Position numbers and translations under genes: made by a program. A stretch of DNA of 64,000 nucleotides, from contig JAEUQU010000002.1 in NCBI GenBank assembly GCA_016789455.1, forward strand, positions 930,001-994,000, read 5' to 3'. The stretch's first letter is position 1. Every line of letters begins with the position of its first letter. Under the pieces are notes generated by a model. The model saw only the letters and a list, made by a program, of their open reading frames with translations. It ran no database searches and had not been told where the DNA came from. The DNA comes from Candidatus Saccharibacteria bacterium (GTDB lineage Bacteria > Patescibacteriota > Saccharimonadia > Saccharimonadales > Saccharimonadaceae). Below, one piece after another: positions 55,927 through 64,000 of the stretch.

Positions 55927-56964
55927 CTATGTTCGTGGCTCCGCCCCTGATAGGCGCCGTGTATTTTTGACTATAGGCAGTTTGACGACGAAGGTAGCGC
56001 CCTTGCCCGGCCGGCTCTTGACGGCGATGCTGCCGCCAAGCTGCGTCACCAGCTTGCGGGCGATGGAGAGGCCCAGGCCATAACCTTCCACGTGCTGGCG
56101 CGAGCGTGATTGATCGGCCCGGTAGAAGCGCTCAAAAATGCGGTCAGCCTCTTCCGGCTCAATGCCCGGTCCCTGGTCGCTGACTTCGATGGAGGCCAGC
56201 GTCCCCTGCCGCACCGCCCGCAGCGTGACGGCGGTGTCGGCCGGACTGTACTTAATGGCGTTATCGAGCAGCGTCACCAGCACCTGCGTCAGGCTGGTCA
56301 GTTCGGCCATGACCGTCAGCTCGGCGTCCTCGCGCTTAAGCGTCACGCGCCGCTCGGCGGCCTGGGCCGTCACCCGGTAGAGCGCCTCGTCGACTGCCGC
56401 TTTGATGGGTACCGGCTCGCGCTGCGGGGCTTCGTCGCGCGCCAGGCGCAGCAGCCCGTCAGCCAGGCCGCGCAGCTTGGTCACCTCTTCCACGTTGCTC
56501 TGCAGCAGTTCGCGGGCCCGGGCCAGCGTCAGGCTGCGGCTGCGCAGCGCCACCTCGTTCTCTACCTGGATGGCAGCCAGCGGCGTCCGCAGCTCGTGCG
56601 AGGCATCGAGGGTGAAGCGGCTCTGGCTCTCCATGGCGTTCTCTATTGGCAGCAAGGTCCGGCGGGCCAGTACATAGCTGATGCCCGCCCCGGCCAGCAG
56701 AGTCAGACAGTTTAATGCCACCAGGTTCAACAACAGATGCGAACGCCCCTCGTTCAGCCGGTCTTCAAAGAATTTGTTGATGATAGGATCAACTTCATCA
56801 AAGCGGTTCAGTATCCGCTCCGGCGGCATCTGGCGCTGCAGCTCGCCAATCGAAGTGTTGTAAAAAATTATACTAAAACCGATGCTCATGAACATGATGA
56901 TGAGCAGATAGGACAACGTTAACCGTACTGTCGCCGACTTCATGAAAGAAAAGACATTATCCAT
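55927..56964 (-). CDS. Sensor histidine kinase
   Basis: 345 residues. Two transmembrane helices (LSYLLIIMFMSIGFSIIFYN; LVALNCLTLLAGAGISYVLA) enclose a short (~60 residue) outside sensor. H-box FTLDASHELRTPLAAIQ, N-box LLDNAIKYSPAD, G1 VSDQGPGIEPEEADRIFERF, G2 GYGLGLSIARKL. Lacks an obvious full HAMP domain. Pairs with the response regulator 25 nt upstream. Confidence 0.95.
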   Translation of the reverse strand: MDNVFSFMKSATVRLTLSYLLIIMFMSIGFSIIFYNTSIGELQRQMPPERILNRFDEVDPIINKFFEDRLNEGRSHLLLNLVALNCLTLLAGAGISYVLARRTLLPIENAMESQSRFTLDASHELRTPLAAIQVENEVALRSRSLTLARARELLQSNVEEVTKLRGLADGLLRLARDEAPQREPVPIKAAVDEALYRVTAQAAERRVTLKREDAELTVMAELTSLTQVLVTLLDNAIKYSPADTAVTLRAVRQGTLASIEVSDQGPGIEPEEADRIFERFYRADQSRSRQHVEGYGLGLSIARKLVTQLGGSIAVKSRPGKGATFVVKLPIVKNTRRLSGAEPRT

Positions 56965-56989
56965 CAGTGTCTAGTGCTTGTCTGCCGCC

Positions 56990-57664
56990 TTACGCATCAA
57001 TCTTATATCCGAATCCCCTGACGGTCTTGATAAGCGGCTCACCTTCGAACGGCCGGTCGATCTTGCCACGCAGGTACGTGATGAAGACCTCGACGGTATT
57101 AGGCAGGATATCCGCGTCAAAATCCCAGACATGGCTGATGATGGTCTCCTTGCTGAGCACCTTGCCTTTATTGCGCAGCAGGTACTCCAGTAAGGCGTAT
57201 TCCTTAGCCGAGAGCGTGATACTCTGCCCCGCCCGGCTCACCTCCTTGCTGACGGTGTTGAGCGTCAGGTCGCCCGCTTCCAGCGTCTCGCCCAGGGCCT
57301 CATGCGGGCGGCGCAAGAGGGCGCGGACGCGGGCCAGCAGTTCTTCAAAGGAGAAGGGCTTGATGACGTAATCGTCGGCACCGGCGTTCAGGCCGGCTAC
57401 GCGGTCGCGCACCATGTCGCGTGCGGTCAGCATCAGGATGGGCGTATGGTTGCCCTCGGCCCGTAGCGTCTGGCAGATTTCCAAGCCGTCCATACCTCCA
57501 GGCAGCATGCGGTCCAGGATAATGAGGTCATAGGGTTCGTAGCGGGCGGCATTCAGGCCTTCCTGCCCGTCATAACAGACATCGACGGCGTAGGCCTCCT
57601 GAGTAAGGCCCTCCTTGAGCGCGTTGGCTATCTTGTGCTCGTCCTCGATGACTAATATCTTCAT
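56990..57664 (-). CDS. OmpR/PhoB-family response regulator
   Basis: 224 residues. Receiver domain with acidic pocket EDE (ILVIEDEHKIA), phospho-acceptor in YDLIILDRMLPGGMDG, LTARD and KPFSFEELLAR. Winged-helix effector: LTLSAKEYALLEYLLRNKGK, VLSKETIISHVWDFDADIL, NTVEVFITYLRGKID, IKTVRGFGYKI. First gene of the two-component operon. Confidence 0.96.
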   Translation of the reverse strand: MKILVIEDEHKIANALKEGLTQEAYAVDVCYDGQEGLNAARYEPYDLIILDRMLPGGMDGLEICQTLRAEGNHTPILMLTARDMVRDRVAGLNAGADDYVIKPFSFEELLARVRALLRRPHEALGETLEAGDLTLNTVSKEVSRAGQSITLSAKEYALLEYLLRNKGKVLSKETIISHVWDFDADILPNTVEVFITYLRGKIDRPFEGEPLIKTVRGFGYKIDA

Positions 57665-57735
57665 ACCTATATATTAGCCTAGTCGCACTGAAGGTAAGCT
57701 GAAAATCTAATTGACAATAGAGAAAATAAGTGGAA

Positions 57736-57777
57736 GGCCACCGCTCCCCACTGTGCGAGTAGCGGCGAACGGTGGCC
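57736..57777 (-). terminator. Terminator after the winged-helix regulator
   Basis: GGCCACCG / CGGTGGCC stem, then TTCCACTTATTTTC on the minus strand, between 57810-58076 and the response regulator. Confidence 0.65.
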
Positions 57778-57809
57778 CATACAAGATTCTAAGCGGTGGT
57801 AAAGCAGTG

Positions 57810-58076
57810 TTACATCATCTGCGGCATCAGGCGCGACTCCGGCCACATACTGTCAATCAGGCGCTGGCCGCGGCGCGTCAGACCGATCCACATGTCCTGG
57901 TAGTCGCTGCGGCGGATCAGGATCAGGCCTTTGTGCTGCAGGGCGCGGACGATGTGGGCCAGACGCTTCTGGTCGTAGCTGAGCGATTCGGCAAGGCTGG
58001 TGAATTCTTCCGTGCCGGCGTCGTTAACCTGGGCCAGCACCAGCGCATAGTCGTGAGGTAGTGATGTTGCTTTCAT
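57810..58076 (-). CDS. Small winged-helix (MarR-like) regulator
   Basis: 88 residues from MKATSLPHDYALVLAQVNDA; the 49 upstream in-frame residues are dropped because they overlap the promoter region. Winged HTH: TEEFTSLAESLSYDQKRLAH (recognition part) and ALQHKGLILIRRSDYQDMWI, GLTRRGQRLI (wing). No ligand domain, so it is shorter than MarR itself. Located upstream of the two-component genes and downstream of the ABC exporter; a target is not evident. Confidence 0.7.
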   Translation of the reverse strand: MKATSLPHDYALVLAQVNDAGTEEFTSLAESLSYDQKRLAHIVRALQHKGLILIRRSDYQDMWIGLTRRGQRLIDSMWPESRLMPQMM

Positions 58077-58215
58077 GTGTTCCTCCTGTTTAGCACTGTC
58101 CACTATAGGCGGGCTGTCTGAAGGAATTCTGAGGATTTGTAAATATAACATTCTTATTGCGCCGTTTTCACAGGGGTCGAATAGTTCCGTGAAAACGCCG
58201 CAGAACATTGCCTGG

Positions 58216-59997
58216 CTACTCAATCATGCCATCGCTCTGGTGCTGCCAGAGCCGCCAGTAATGGCCTTTTTTGGCCAGCAGTTCGCGGTGACTGCCCTGC
58301 TCGATGATGCGCCCGTCCTCCATGACGACGATCCGGTCCATGTTGCGCAGCGTCGACAGCCGGTGGGCGATGGCGATGACCGTCTTCTCATGCCACAGAT
58401 CCTCCAGGGCCTCCTGCACCAGCACTTCGCTCTCAGAATCCAGGGCACTGGTGGCTTCGTCCAGCACCAGCAGCGGCTTGTTGTCCAGGAAAGCCCGGGC
58501 GATGGCGATGCGCTGCCGCTGCCCCATCGACAGCTTGATACCGCGCTCACCCACTACCGCTTCGTATTGCTGCGGCGTCTTCTGGATGAACTCGTGAGCG
58601 TGGGCGCGTTTAGCGGCTGCCACGATATCCTCCTGCGAGACATGATGATCCGCGCCATAGGCGATATTGCCGCTGATGGAGCGGTGAAAGAGCGAGGTAT
58701 CCTGCGGCACATACGACACCAGGTGGACCAGCTGGGTGGCGTCAATTGATTCACCGTCGACGGTCAGCACACCCGGCGGAATATCATAGTACCCCAGCAG
58801 CAGCTTGGTCAGCGTCGTCTTGCCGGAGCCGCTGCGCCCGACGATGCCGACCTTCTCGTTCTTCTTAATGCTCAGGCGGATATCATCCAGCACCCGCTCC
58901 TCCGGCTGGTCCGGATAGGAGAACGACAGGCCGTGCAGCTCCATAACATCCGTATAGGCCGGCGGCTTCTTATCAGTAAAGAGCTTGCCCTCATCGCGGC
59001 TCCTGATGAACTCGCGGACAATGTCCCCCTCCCCAAACAGGTAGCGGTACGATTCCTCCATACGCGAAAGCACCAAGGTCAGCTGCGAGGTATGGAACAC
59101 CACCGTCCAGACATATTCCGAGAAGATGACGATGGCCGAGAGGAAAGTAATCAGCTGTGCGATGGAGATCTCTCCCTGGATGAACAACTGCACGTTGAGC
59201 AGGATGGTCAGCGGCCAGACCAGCCAGCGCACCACCAGGCTCATGGTCGACCAGAACGTCACCGCCCAGAGGTAGGAGCGTTTGGCCGTATCCTTGACCT
59301 CCTCGCGGTGGCGGCGGATACGGTAAAACTCGGCCGCCTCCTTCTTGAAGGCCTTGATGCTGACGAAGTTGGAAATGACGTCGATAGTGCGGCCATCCAT
59401 GGTCGATTTGGCGTCAGCCGCCTGCTGCTCGGCACTATTCATCTTCCCCACGCTGAGGCGGCCGGCAGCGAACATGACCAGGATCGAACCGACGAAGATA
59501 AGGCCGGTCATAGTGTTGACGCTGAACATGATGATGACCAGCGCCGGCAGCTTGATCAGCAGATCGCCATAGCTATAACAGACGCGGCTCAGGAACTGGC
59601 GGAACTCACTGCTCAGCGTACTGACGTAGCTGCCGATCTTGCCGGTGAACTTGCCGACGAAGTACGGATATTTCTGGTTGATGACCGCCCGGAAGACCAT
59701 GTCCTCGTACTCGTAGGCCCGGCTCAGCAGCAACTTGACGTAGAGCAGCTCCGCTGAGTGCCAAAAGATGCTATGGGCGATGCTGACGGCCGCCAGCGCC
59801 CCGGTAAGCCAGTAGATGCGGTCGGTATCGAGCGGCTGGGTGGTCAGACTGGCAGTGAGCTGCCCGATCAGCACCGGCACCAGCGTCAGTAAGGCGCCGG
59901 CAATGATAAAGAAGGAAAAGACGAAAACGAAGCGCCACTTGAAGGTCGCAATATAGCTGATGTAGGAGCGGAGTGAATAATAGTTGCGACGCGCCAC
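58216..59997 (-). CDS. ABC exporter, fused permease and ATPase
   Basis: 593 residues from the GTG at 59997 (a GTG 6 codons upstream is possible, but TATACT ends 8 nt before 59997). Six-helix ABC membrane domain (FVFVFSFFIIAGALLTLVPV, TGLIFVGSILVMFAAGRLSV) and ATPase domain: Walker A VGRSGSGKTTLTKLLLG, signature LSMGQRQRIAIARA, Walker B PLLVLDEATSALDSES, H-loop AIAHRLSTLR. Half-transporter of the MsbA/LmrA type, must dimerise. Substrate unknown (lipid, peptide or drug). Confidence 0.93.
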   Translation of the reverse strand: MARRNYYSLRSYISYIATFKWRFVFVFSFFIIAGALLTLVPVLIGQLTASLTTQPLDTDRIYWLTGALAAVSIAHSIFWHSAELLYVKLLLSRAYEYEDMVFRAVINQKYPYFVGKFTGKIGSYVSTLSSEFRQFLSRVCYSYGDLLIKLPALVIIMFSVNTMTGLIFVGSILVMFAAGRLSVGKMNSAEQQAADAKSTMDGRTIDVISNFVSIKAFKKEAAEFYRIRRHREEVKDTAKRSYLWAVTFWSTMSLVVRWLVWPLTILLNVQLFIQGEISIAQLITFLSAIVIFSEYVWTVVFHTSQLTLVLSRMEESYRYLFGEGDIVREFIRSRDEGKLFTDKKPPAYTDVMELHGLSFSYPDQPEERVLDDIRLSIKKNEKVGIVGRSGSGKTTLTKLLLGYYDIPPGVLTVDGESIDATQLVHLVSYVPQDTSLFHRSISGNIAYGADHHVSQEDIVAAAKRAHAHEFIQKTPQQYEAVVGERGIKLSMGQRQRIAIARAFLDNKPLLVLDEATSALDSESEVLVQEALEDLWHEKTVIAIAHRLSTLRNMDRIVVMEDGRIIEQGSHRELLAKKGHYWRLWQHQSDGMIE

Positions 59998-60058
59998 AGC
60001 TGAAAAGTATAGCACTTATGGCAGAATTTGCCAGAGAAATAACAGATTGAAAGACCGG

Positions 60059-60859
60059 TTAGTAGCTGGTGCCGCCGCTTATGCCAAAGAATTCTTCCAG
60101 GGTGGGATAGCCGCGGGCGTGGATCTCGGCCGCCAGCTCCCGCCCCACGTAGCGGAAATGCCAGCTTTCCGGCTCGTAGCCGGTGATGGCCTCCTTGCCC
60201 TCCAGGTAGCGCAATATGAAGCCGTACTCGTAGGAATGCTCCGCCAGCCACTTGCCTTCCGGCGTGCCGCCGAAGCAAGCGTTGAGGTGACAATCACCAG
60301 ATGTTGTACCAAAATCAACAGTTAGGCCGGTCTGGTGTTCGGAGTAACCGGGCCGGGCACTGAAGGTCTCGGTGGCCTCGCGGCCATATTCGCGGGCGTA
60401 GTCCTCATGCAGGGTGTGCTGCTGGCCGTGCGAGCGATAGCCGCTGATGAGTTTGAGGGTGTGGCCGTCTTTGGCGGCCGCCGCCAGCAGGGCCTGCAGG
60501 TCATCACGGGCCACCACTGCCACGGAGACGCCTTGGACGGTCGCCACCTCTTTAGGCGCGTAGTCCTTGGGGTTGAGCGGGTGCTGTTTGTTGGCGACGA
60601 CCCAGAGGCTGCCGGCGGTGGCGGTGGAGTGGCGGAGTTTGTTGAAGGTGGGTGGTTTGGGGGCGGATGGCGCTTCCCCGTCGGGCGAGGAGGGCGTGTC
60701 GGCTATGGCCTGTTTTTGTGGCTCCTGCGCAGCGTCCCGCCTAGCTGGCTGCGGAGATGGTTGCGTCAGGAGCAACAGCGCAATGAAGCCGCCGATGATC
60801 AGGAGGATGGTGGCGAGGACGGGCCACCAGTGGGCGGCGAGGGTGCGGGCGTTTTTCAT
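60059..60859 (-). CDS. D-alanyl-D-alanine carboxypeptidase, VanY/DacB type (M15B)
   Basis: 266 residues. Membrane anchor (VLATILLIIGGFIALLLLT), Pro/Ala-rich linker, then M15 metallopeptidase: LKLISGYRSHGQQHTLHEDY, the zinc motif PGYSEHQTGLTVDFG (SxHxxGxAxD), and EPESWHFRYVG (ExxWH). Trims peptidoglycan stem peptides at the cell surface. Residues complete, so likely active. Confidence 0.93.
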   Translation of the reverse strand: MKNARTLAAHWWPVLATILLIIGGFIALLLLTQPSPQPARRDAAQEPQKQAIADTPSSPDGEAPSAPKPPTFNKLRHSTATAGSLWVVANKQHPLNPKDYAPKEVATVQGVSVAVVARDDLQALLAAAAKDGHTLKLISGYRSHGQQHTLHEDYAREYGREATETFSARPGYSEHQTGLTVDFGTTSGDCHLNACFGGTPEGKWLAEHSYEYGFILRYLEGKEAITGYEPESWHFRYVGRELAAEIHARGYPTLEEFFGISGGTSY

Positions 60860-61005
60860 GGCTTTATTTTACACGATATTTTGGGCTTTTTATCAACTGT
60901 CTCACCTTGAAAGTGAAGGAACTACCTGGAACATTAAAACCATTTCAAGACTAGGTAGGCGTGGCCTAGGGCTGATATATTTTTAACTATACATGTGAAT
61001 CTTGT

Positions 61006-61710
61006 TTACTTAAAAGCAATGTATTGAACCAATGTATCCATCATTTCAGGAGTTGCCAGTTTTCCGCCCCTGCAGGTAAATTCATAAGTTTTATTGGCCT
61101 CTTCTGCTGCTATGAAGTAAACATTTTTTGTATAAACATCTTTCACTGCAGCATTTCGAACAGTGACAACGTAACGAACTGCTTGGTTGCCGCTTAGCGC
61201 AAACTGGTCACTTTCTTTAATATCGTGCCAGATAACATTGAGAGATGGATCAATAGTCCCCGGATCATCACGGTCAGTCTTCTCGTATTTGTCAATTGTA
61301 TTGGCAAAGGCGTCGTTAATTGAGCGTATTCCGCAGCTATTATTGTTACCTTCCGTAGTTAAAGATATATTTACCTCTCCAGGATCTTCAGAACCAGTAA
61401 CGTTCATGGCCTGCTTTATTTTCCAGTTTTCTGGAGCCGACAAGCGTAGATCGGCTCTATCTGAAGAATAGCTCGACCATCCAGCAGGAGCTGCCCGGCT
61501 TTCTATTGCCCGTATCTTATCCACTTGGCTTATGTTAATGTTTGACGAGGGTTGGGCGTTATTCGTGCCAGAGTCTTGATTGTTTATGGTTGACTGAGGT
61601 GTAGATTGTCTTTTTGGCCATGCTGCATATGCGAGTGCTGATAATGATGCTACTAATAATAGCGATAAAAGTGCATAGGCCAACTTACCATTAAGAGCAA
61701 TTTTTGTCAT
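61006..61710 (-). CDS. Membrane-anchored secreted protein, paralogue 2
   Basis: 234 residues. Signal anchor (LAYALLSLLLVASLSALAYA), Asn/Ser/Gln-rich linker, and an outside domain that aligns with 62154-62882: APAGWSSYSSDRADLRLSAP, DDPGTIDPSLNVIWHDIKES, DQFALSGNQAVRYVVTVR, FTCRGGKLATPEMMDTLVQY. The shared core DDPGTIDP-x3-xxWxDIKxSDxFxLxGxxAxRY is the family hallmark. Function unknown. Confidence 0.75.
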   Translation of the reverse strand: MTKIALNGKLAYALLSLLLVASLSALAYAAWPKRQSTPQSTINNQDSGTNNAQPSSNINISQVDKIRAIESRAAPAGWSSYSSDRADLRLSAPENWKIKQAMNVTGSEDPGEVNISLTTEGNNNSCGIRSINDAFANTIDKYEKTDRDDPGTIDPSLNVIWHDIKESDQFALSGNQAVRYVVTVRNAAVKDVYTKNVYFIAAEEANKTYEFTCRGGKLATPEMMDTLVQYIAFK

Positions 61711-61737
61711 AATGTTTTACCCTCTGTATTATCAATT

Positions 61738-62028
61738 TCAATAACATATAGCCCTCTGTACGACATCCGAGCAATCTAGGTCGTCATACTGATTAGTTAG
61801 ATTGTTGAGCCACTTTGATTTTATAGTAAAGTCTACCATTCCTTTTTTTATAGCGTCCCAGTCGTCATGATCATCTGTAAATAAACCGCTTGAGTAACTA
61901 ACCTCTAGCAATGGCTCCGGGCTGTTCATTACGGAATAGTTCATTACCCCATTATAGCCAGTAGACGTTGTCTCGGTTATCTCAACCGTAGTTCTTTGAT
62001 CAACTTTTGGAAAAGCACATGTTTCGTC
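61738..62028 (-). pseudogene. Decayed 3' end of a second metalloprotease gene
   Basis: Open minus-strand frame ending ...DVVQRAICY. It corresponds to the last ~90 residues of 62883-64000: TCAFPKVDQRTTVEITETTS, TGYNGVMNYS, VSYSSGLFTDDHDDWDAIKK, GMVDF match TCIYSKVDGATSVTHSMTEN, TGYYGIMNYN, VSYSEGLYNDDHNDWVAVKK, GMKDF. The catalytic HExxH part is missing and a TAA (62029-62031) cuts the frame. It lies between the two paralogous secreted proteins. The ~120 bp to its right (62032-62153) carries a 64-residue open frame with no match, presumably scrambled protease DNA. Confidence 0.78.
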
Positions 62029-62153
62029 TTATATCAAATACATTATGCTTGAACGACGCTTACGGGAATTTTCAGAGAAGCGGAAGAGTTTACATTTATT
62101 GTCGGATGTAGTAAATGCCTCATCGTAGTACTTATGCGGGTGGGATATGTTGT

Positions 62154-62882
62154 TTACGTAAAGCTGATATAGTGAATCATCTCGTCCATTAAGGCTGGAG
62201 TGTCCGGATTCATACTCTCGCAAAAGAAGTGAAATGTACGGTCCGGTATCTTCGACTCAATGTAGTAGACGACTATTGTGCGAGCCTGCTCCGAGCCTGA
62301 GAACCGATACGTTTCCTGGTAGCGGATTGCTCGTTGCCCATTCAGAGTGAAAGCATCACTTTGTTTGATGTCTCGCCAAGCTTTGTCCAGCGCTGGATCG
62401 ATGGTGCCGGGGTCATCATCATCGCCTCCTTCATGGGCTGCCGTGGCTTCTTCGAAGCTGATTGGTCGTGTGGCTATTGTACACCTGTCGTCGGAAGAGT
62501 CACTGGACAGTGAAATTGTCCTAAGTGATTGATTTGGGTTGGAAGTGAGCGGAGATCGTTCTTCTGTAGTCCAGCCGTTTGGATAGTGAATTTTAATTTT
62601 TGCAGTATCGGCTGCGTGTTTTTTCCAGTCGGATGGCGCTGGTACGCTAGTAAGTACCTTTAGATTATCAACGCGCTCAATTATGCTTGTATTGATAGGT
62701 GCAGAGGGTGCGGGGCTGTTCGAAGTTGTGTCAGCATCAGTATCACCTTGTTGGGGTCGGACTTGTGAGGATATGTACATCGTAGTTGCAATTGAGCCAG
62801 CGATGGCCACAAGTAGAACTAAGACTATGTAAAGTATTTTCTTTCTTTTGCTTTTCATGCGTTTTGCAATCTCCTCACCCAT
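62154..62882 (-). CDS. Membrane-anchored secreted protein, paralogue 1
   Basis: 242 residues. Lys-rich start, transmembrane anchor (ILYIVLVLLVAIAGSIATTM), Asp/Ser/Pro-rich linker, outside domain with SDWKKHAADTAKIKIHYPN, DDPGTIDPALDKAWRDIKQS, DAFTLNGQRAIRYQETYR. Starts immediately after the metalloprotease stop, so co-expressed with it. Possibly an inhibitor, substrate or partner of the protease; unproven. Confidence 0.76.
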   Translation of the reverse strand: MGEEIAKRMKSKRKKILYIVLVLLVAIAGSIATTMYISSQVRPQQGDTDADTTSNSPAPSAPINTSIIERVDNLKVLTSVPAPSDWKKHAADTAKIKIHYPNGWTTEERSPLTSNPNQSLRTISLSSDSSDDRCTIATRPISFEEATAAHEGGDDDDPGTIDPALDKAWRDIKQSDAFTLNGQRAIRYQETYRFSGSEQARTIVVYYIESKIPDRTFHFFCESMNPDTPALMDEMIHYISFT

Positions 62883-64000
62883 TTAAAAGCACAGAACCAT
62901 ATGCTCTTCTTCATTACAATCAACAGTGTCGAGCCCTGTAGTGGTGAAATCTAATTCAAATTTAAGCTTAGGCAAACTGAAGTCCTTCATGCCCTTTTTT
63001 ACAGCTACCCAGTCGTTGTGGTCGTCGTTATACAAACCTTCTGAGTAACTCACACTGCTTAGAGGGCTAGTATTCGTGCCAATGTTGTAATTCATTATGC
63101 CGTAATAACCAGTGCCATTCTCCGTCATTGAATGGGTGACGGATGTAGCTCCATCAACCTTAGAGTATATACAGGTACTATCCTGGAACTCATACCTGGC
63201 GATGGGCGTTAAGCACAAGCTATGTCCCATCTCGTGCATAACTGCTTTTGATAACCTCACATCAAAATCGTTTGGTGCTACAATGCCCACTGATTCATAT
63301 GCTATCAACATGTCATCATCTCCGCCTATTGCCGTGCCGAGCTTAATAGAGTTGGGATCATCGTCAGGAATAAATCGACTAAATAACATGTAACGCCACA
63401 CCCCTCTTCGTTTATCACTGAAGTTCGAAGTCAGATTGTTTTGCGTGTCGCCTTTTTTGTAGTCTGTAATGTCAAGGCTAAACTCATTTAAGTCTACAGT
63501 GTCGCCTCGATAAGGCACTTGATTGCCTCCGCCAAAATCTTTTATGTCATCGTCTACGCCCACGCTTAAGGCACTGCCTATATTATGGCCTACGTCGAAG
63601 TGTGTTTCGATGCCAAACTCTCTAAAAGCCTCTACGACGGGCATCAGTTGATCGGGGGTTGGCTGAGTTGAGTAGTTATTGTCTTTTGTCCAGTCAATCT
63701 GCACAAACAAATCTTTCTGAAGAGGATTTGGAGCGGCGCAGTTTATGGGATTATTTTGAGTATCTGTATTGCAATAAGTTACGATTTTATCTGAGTACCA
63801 CTCGGACTCTTTATTGTCATCGATGCCATCATCGTCAAAGTCTTGCGAATAATCACTTGTACCTTGCTGGTTCTCATGGAACATATTTAACTTATCGCCA
63901 TCCATATCAATCTCTTCATAGTCATAACTCGTCAGCGGCTCAGACCGCGGATACCTATCCCCAATAACATTGACCAGGTCCAGCACCGTCACATAGGTAT
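62883..64000 (-). CDS. Secreted zinc metalloprotease with Ca-binding repeats (N-terminus cut by window)
   Basis: At least 372 residues; the frame stays open to the right edge. Asp-rich calcium-binding repeats (DYEEIDMDGDKLNMFHENQ; DFDDDGIDDNKESEWYS) resemble thrombospondin type 3 or dockerin loops. Catalytic site LSKAVMHEMGHSLCL (HExxH), with a downstream Met-turn-like GIMNYN, metzincin-style. The region DLFVQIDWTKDNNYS and HFDVGHNIGSAL precede it. Probably exported; partner of the adjacent anchored protein. Confidence 0.82.
   Translation of the reverse strand, partial: TYVTVLDLVNVIGDRYPRSEPLTSYDYEEIDMDGDKLNMFHENQQGTSDYSQDFDDDGIDDNKESEWYSDKIVTYCNTDTQNNPINCAAPNPLQKDLFVQIDWTKDNNYSTQPTPDQLMPVVEAFREFGIETHFDVGHNIGSALSVGVDDDIKDFGGGNQVPYRGDTVDLNEFSLDITDYKKGDTQNNLTSNFSDKRRGVWRYMLFSRFIPDDDPNSIKLGTAIGGDDDMLIAYESVGIVAPNDFDVRLSKAVMHEMGHSLCLTPIARYEFQDSTCIYSKVDGATSVTHSMTENGTGYYGIMNYNIGTNTSPLSSVSYSEGLYNDDHNDWVAVKKGMKDFSLPKLKFELDFTTTGLDTVDCNEEEHMVLCF

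Noticed and set aside
1-64000. CRISPR array or IS transposase
   Set aside because: No regularly spaced repeats with unique spacers and no transposase-like protein seen; repeats found are att-like or paired cruciforms.

Overview
The window looks like a chromosomal segment of a Candidatus Saccharibacteria (TM7) or closely related Patescibacteria/CPR genome. Reasons: a compact Gram-positive-like type IV pilus locus (PilM-PilN-PilO-small membrane protein-PilB-PilT-PilC plus PilD and several pilins) with no secretin gene in view, many short orphan proteins, consensus sigma70-type promoters (TTGACN-17-TATAAT), and many genes whose start codon lies 6-8 nt downstream of a -10 box (leaderless mRNAs). 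TGA acts as a normal stop codon. The taxonomic call is inference; there is no rRNA in the window.

Layout. 1-4.4 kb: housekeeping-type genes on the minus strand (membrane proteins, a methyltransferase, an AlaX tRNA-editing protein). 4.4-13.4 kb: an orphan-gene island of GC-rich short genes, nearly all unrecognised, most with their own promoter and hairpin terminator. It includes a transcription unit that appears to encode only two 6-residue peptides, and two dispersed paralogues. 13.4-16.6 kb: AT-richer accessory genes (DUF2199, an HTH-phosphoribosyltransferase regulator with a palindromic operator, CPCC, leucine-rich repeats). 16.65-26.2 kb: an integrated element of about 9.56 kb in tRNA-Asp, bounded by an 18-bp direct repeat. 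It carries a large serine recombinase, a LexA-like repressor, a terminase-small-subunit-like protein and likely defence cargo (AlbA_2, membrane-anchored nuclease-like protein, AbiTii). Its gene content resembles a phage satellite. 26.4-29.3 kb: a second orphan cluster with tRNA-Thr, tRNA-Gly and three tandem paralogues, one of them frameshifted. 29.4-33.9 kb: conserved minus-strand genes (parvulin isomerase, PH-domain membrane protein, SDR, tRNA-Arg, NDK). 34-36.7 kb: an orphan gene, a Fic/Doc toxin with a 40-residue upstream partner, a Xer-type recombinase, and a highly structured 0.4-kb non-coding stretch.

36.7-55.8 kb is a type IV pilus supercluster: pilins and PilX-like proteins, PilD, the major pilin, PilC/PilT/PilB, assembly proteins, then two tandem copies of a TPR protein plus a large secreted surface protein. 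One pair of paralogous orphan membrane genes is inserted in it. 55.9-64 kb: a two-component system, a winged-helix regulator, an ABC exporter, a VanY-type carboxypeptidase, and a duplicated metalloprotease/membrane-anchored-protein pair in which one protease copy has decayed.

How it fits together: pilins are processed by PilD and assembled by PilB/C/M/N/O with PilT-driven retraction, while the large secreted proteins are candidate tip or adhesin components. The mobile element and the Fic module are accessory conflict systems. The orphan islands are the least explained part: their proteins have no recognisable domains, yet they have strong promoters and terminators and recurring gene families.
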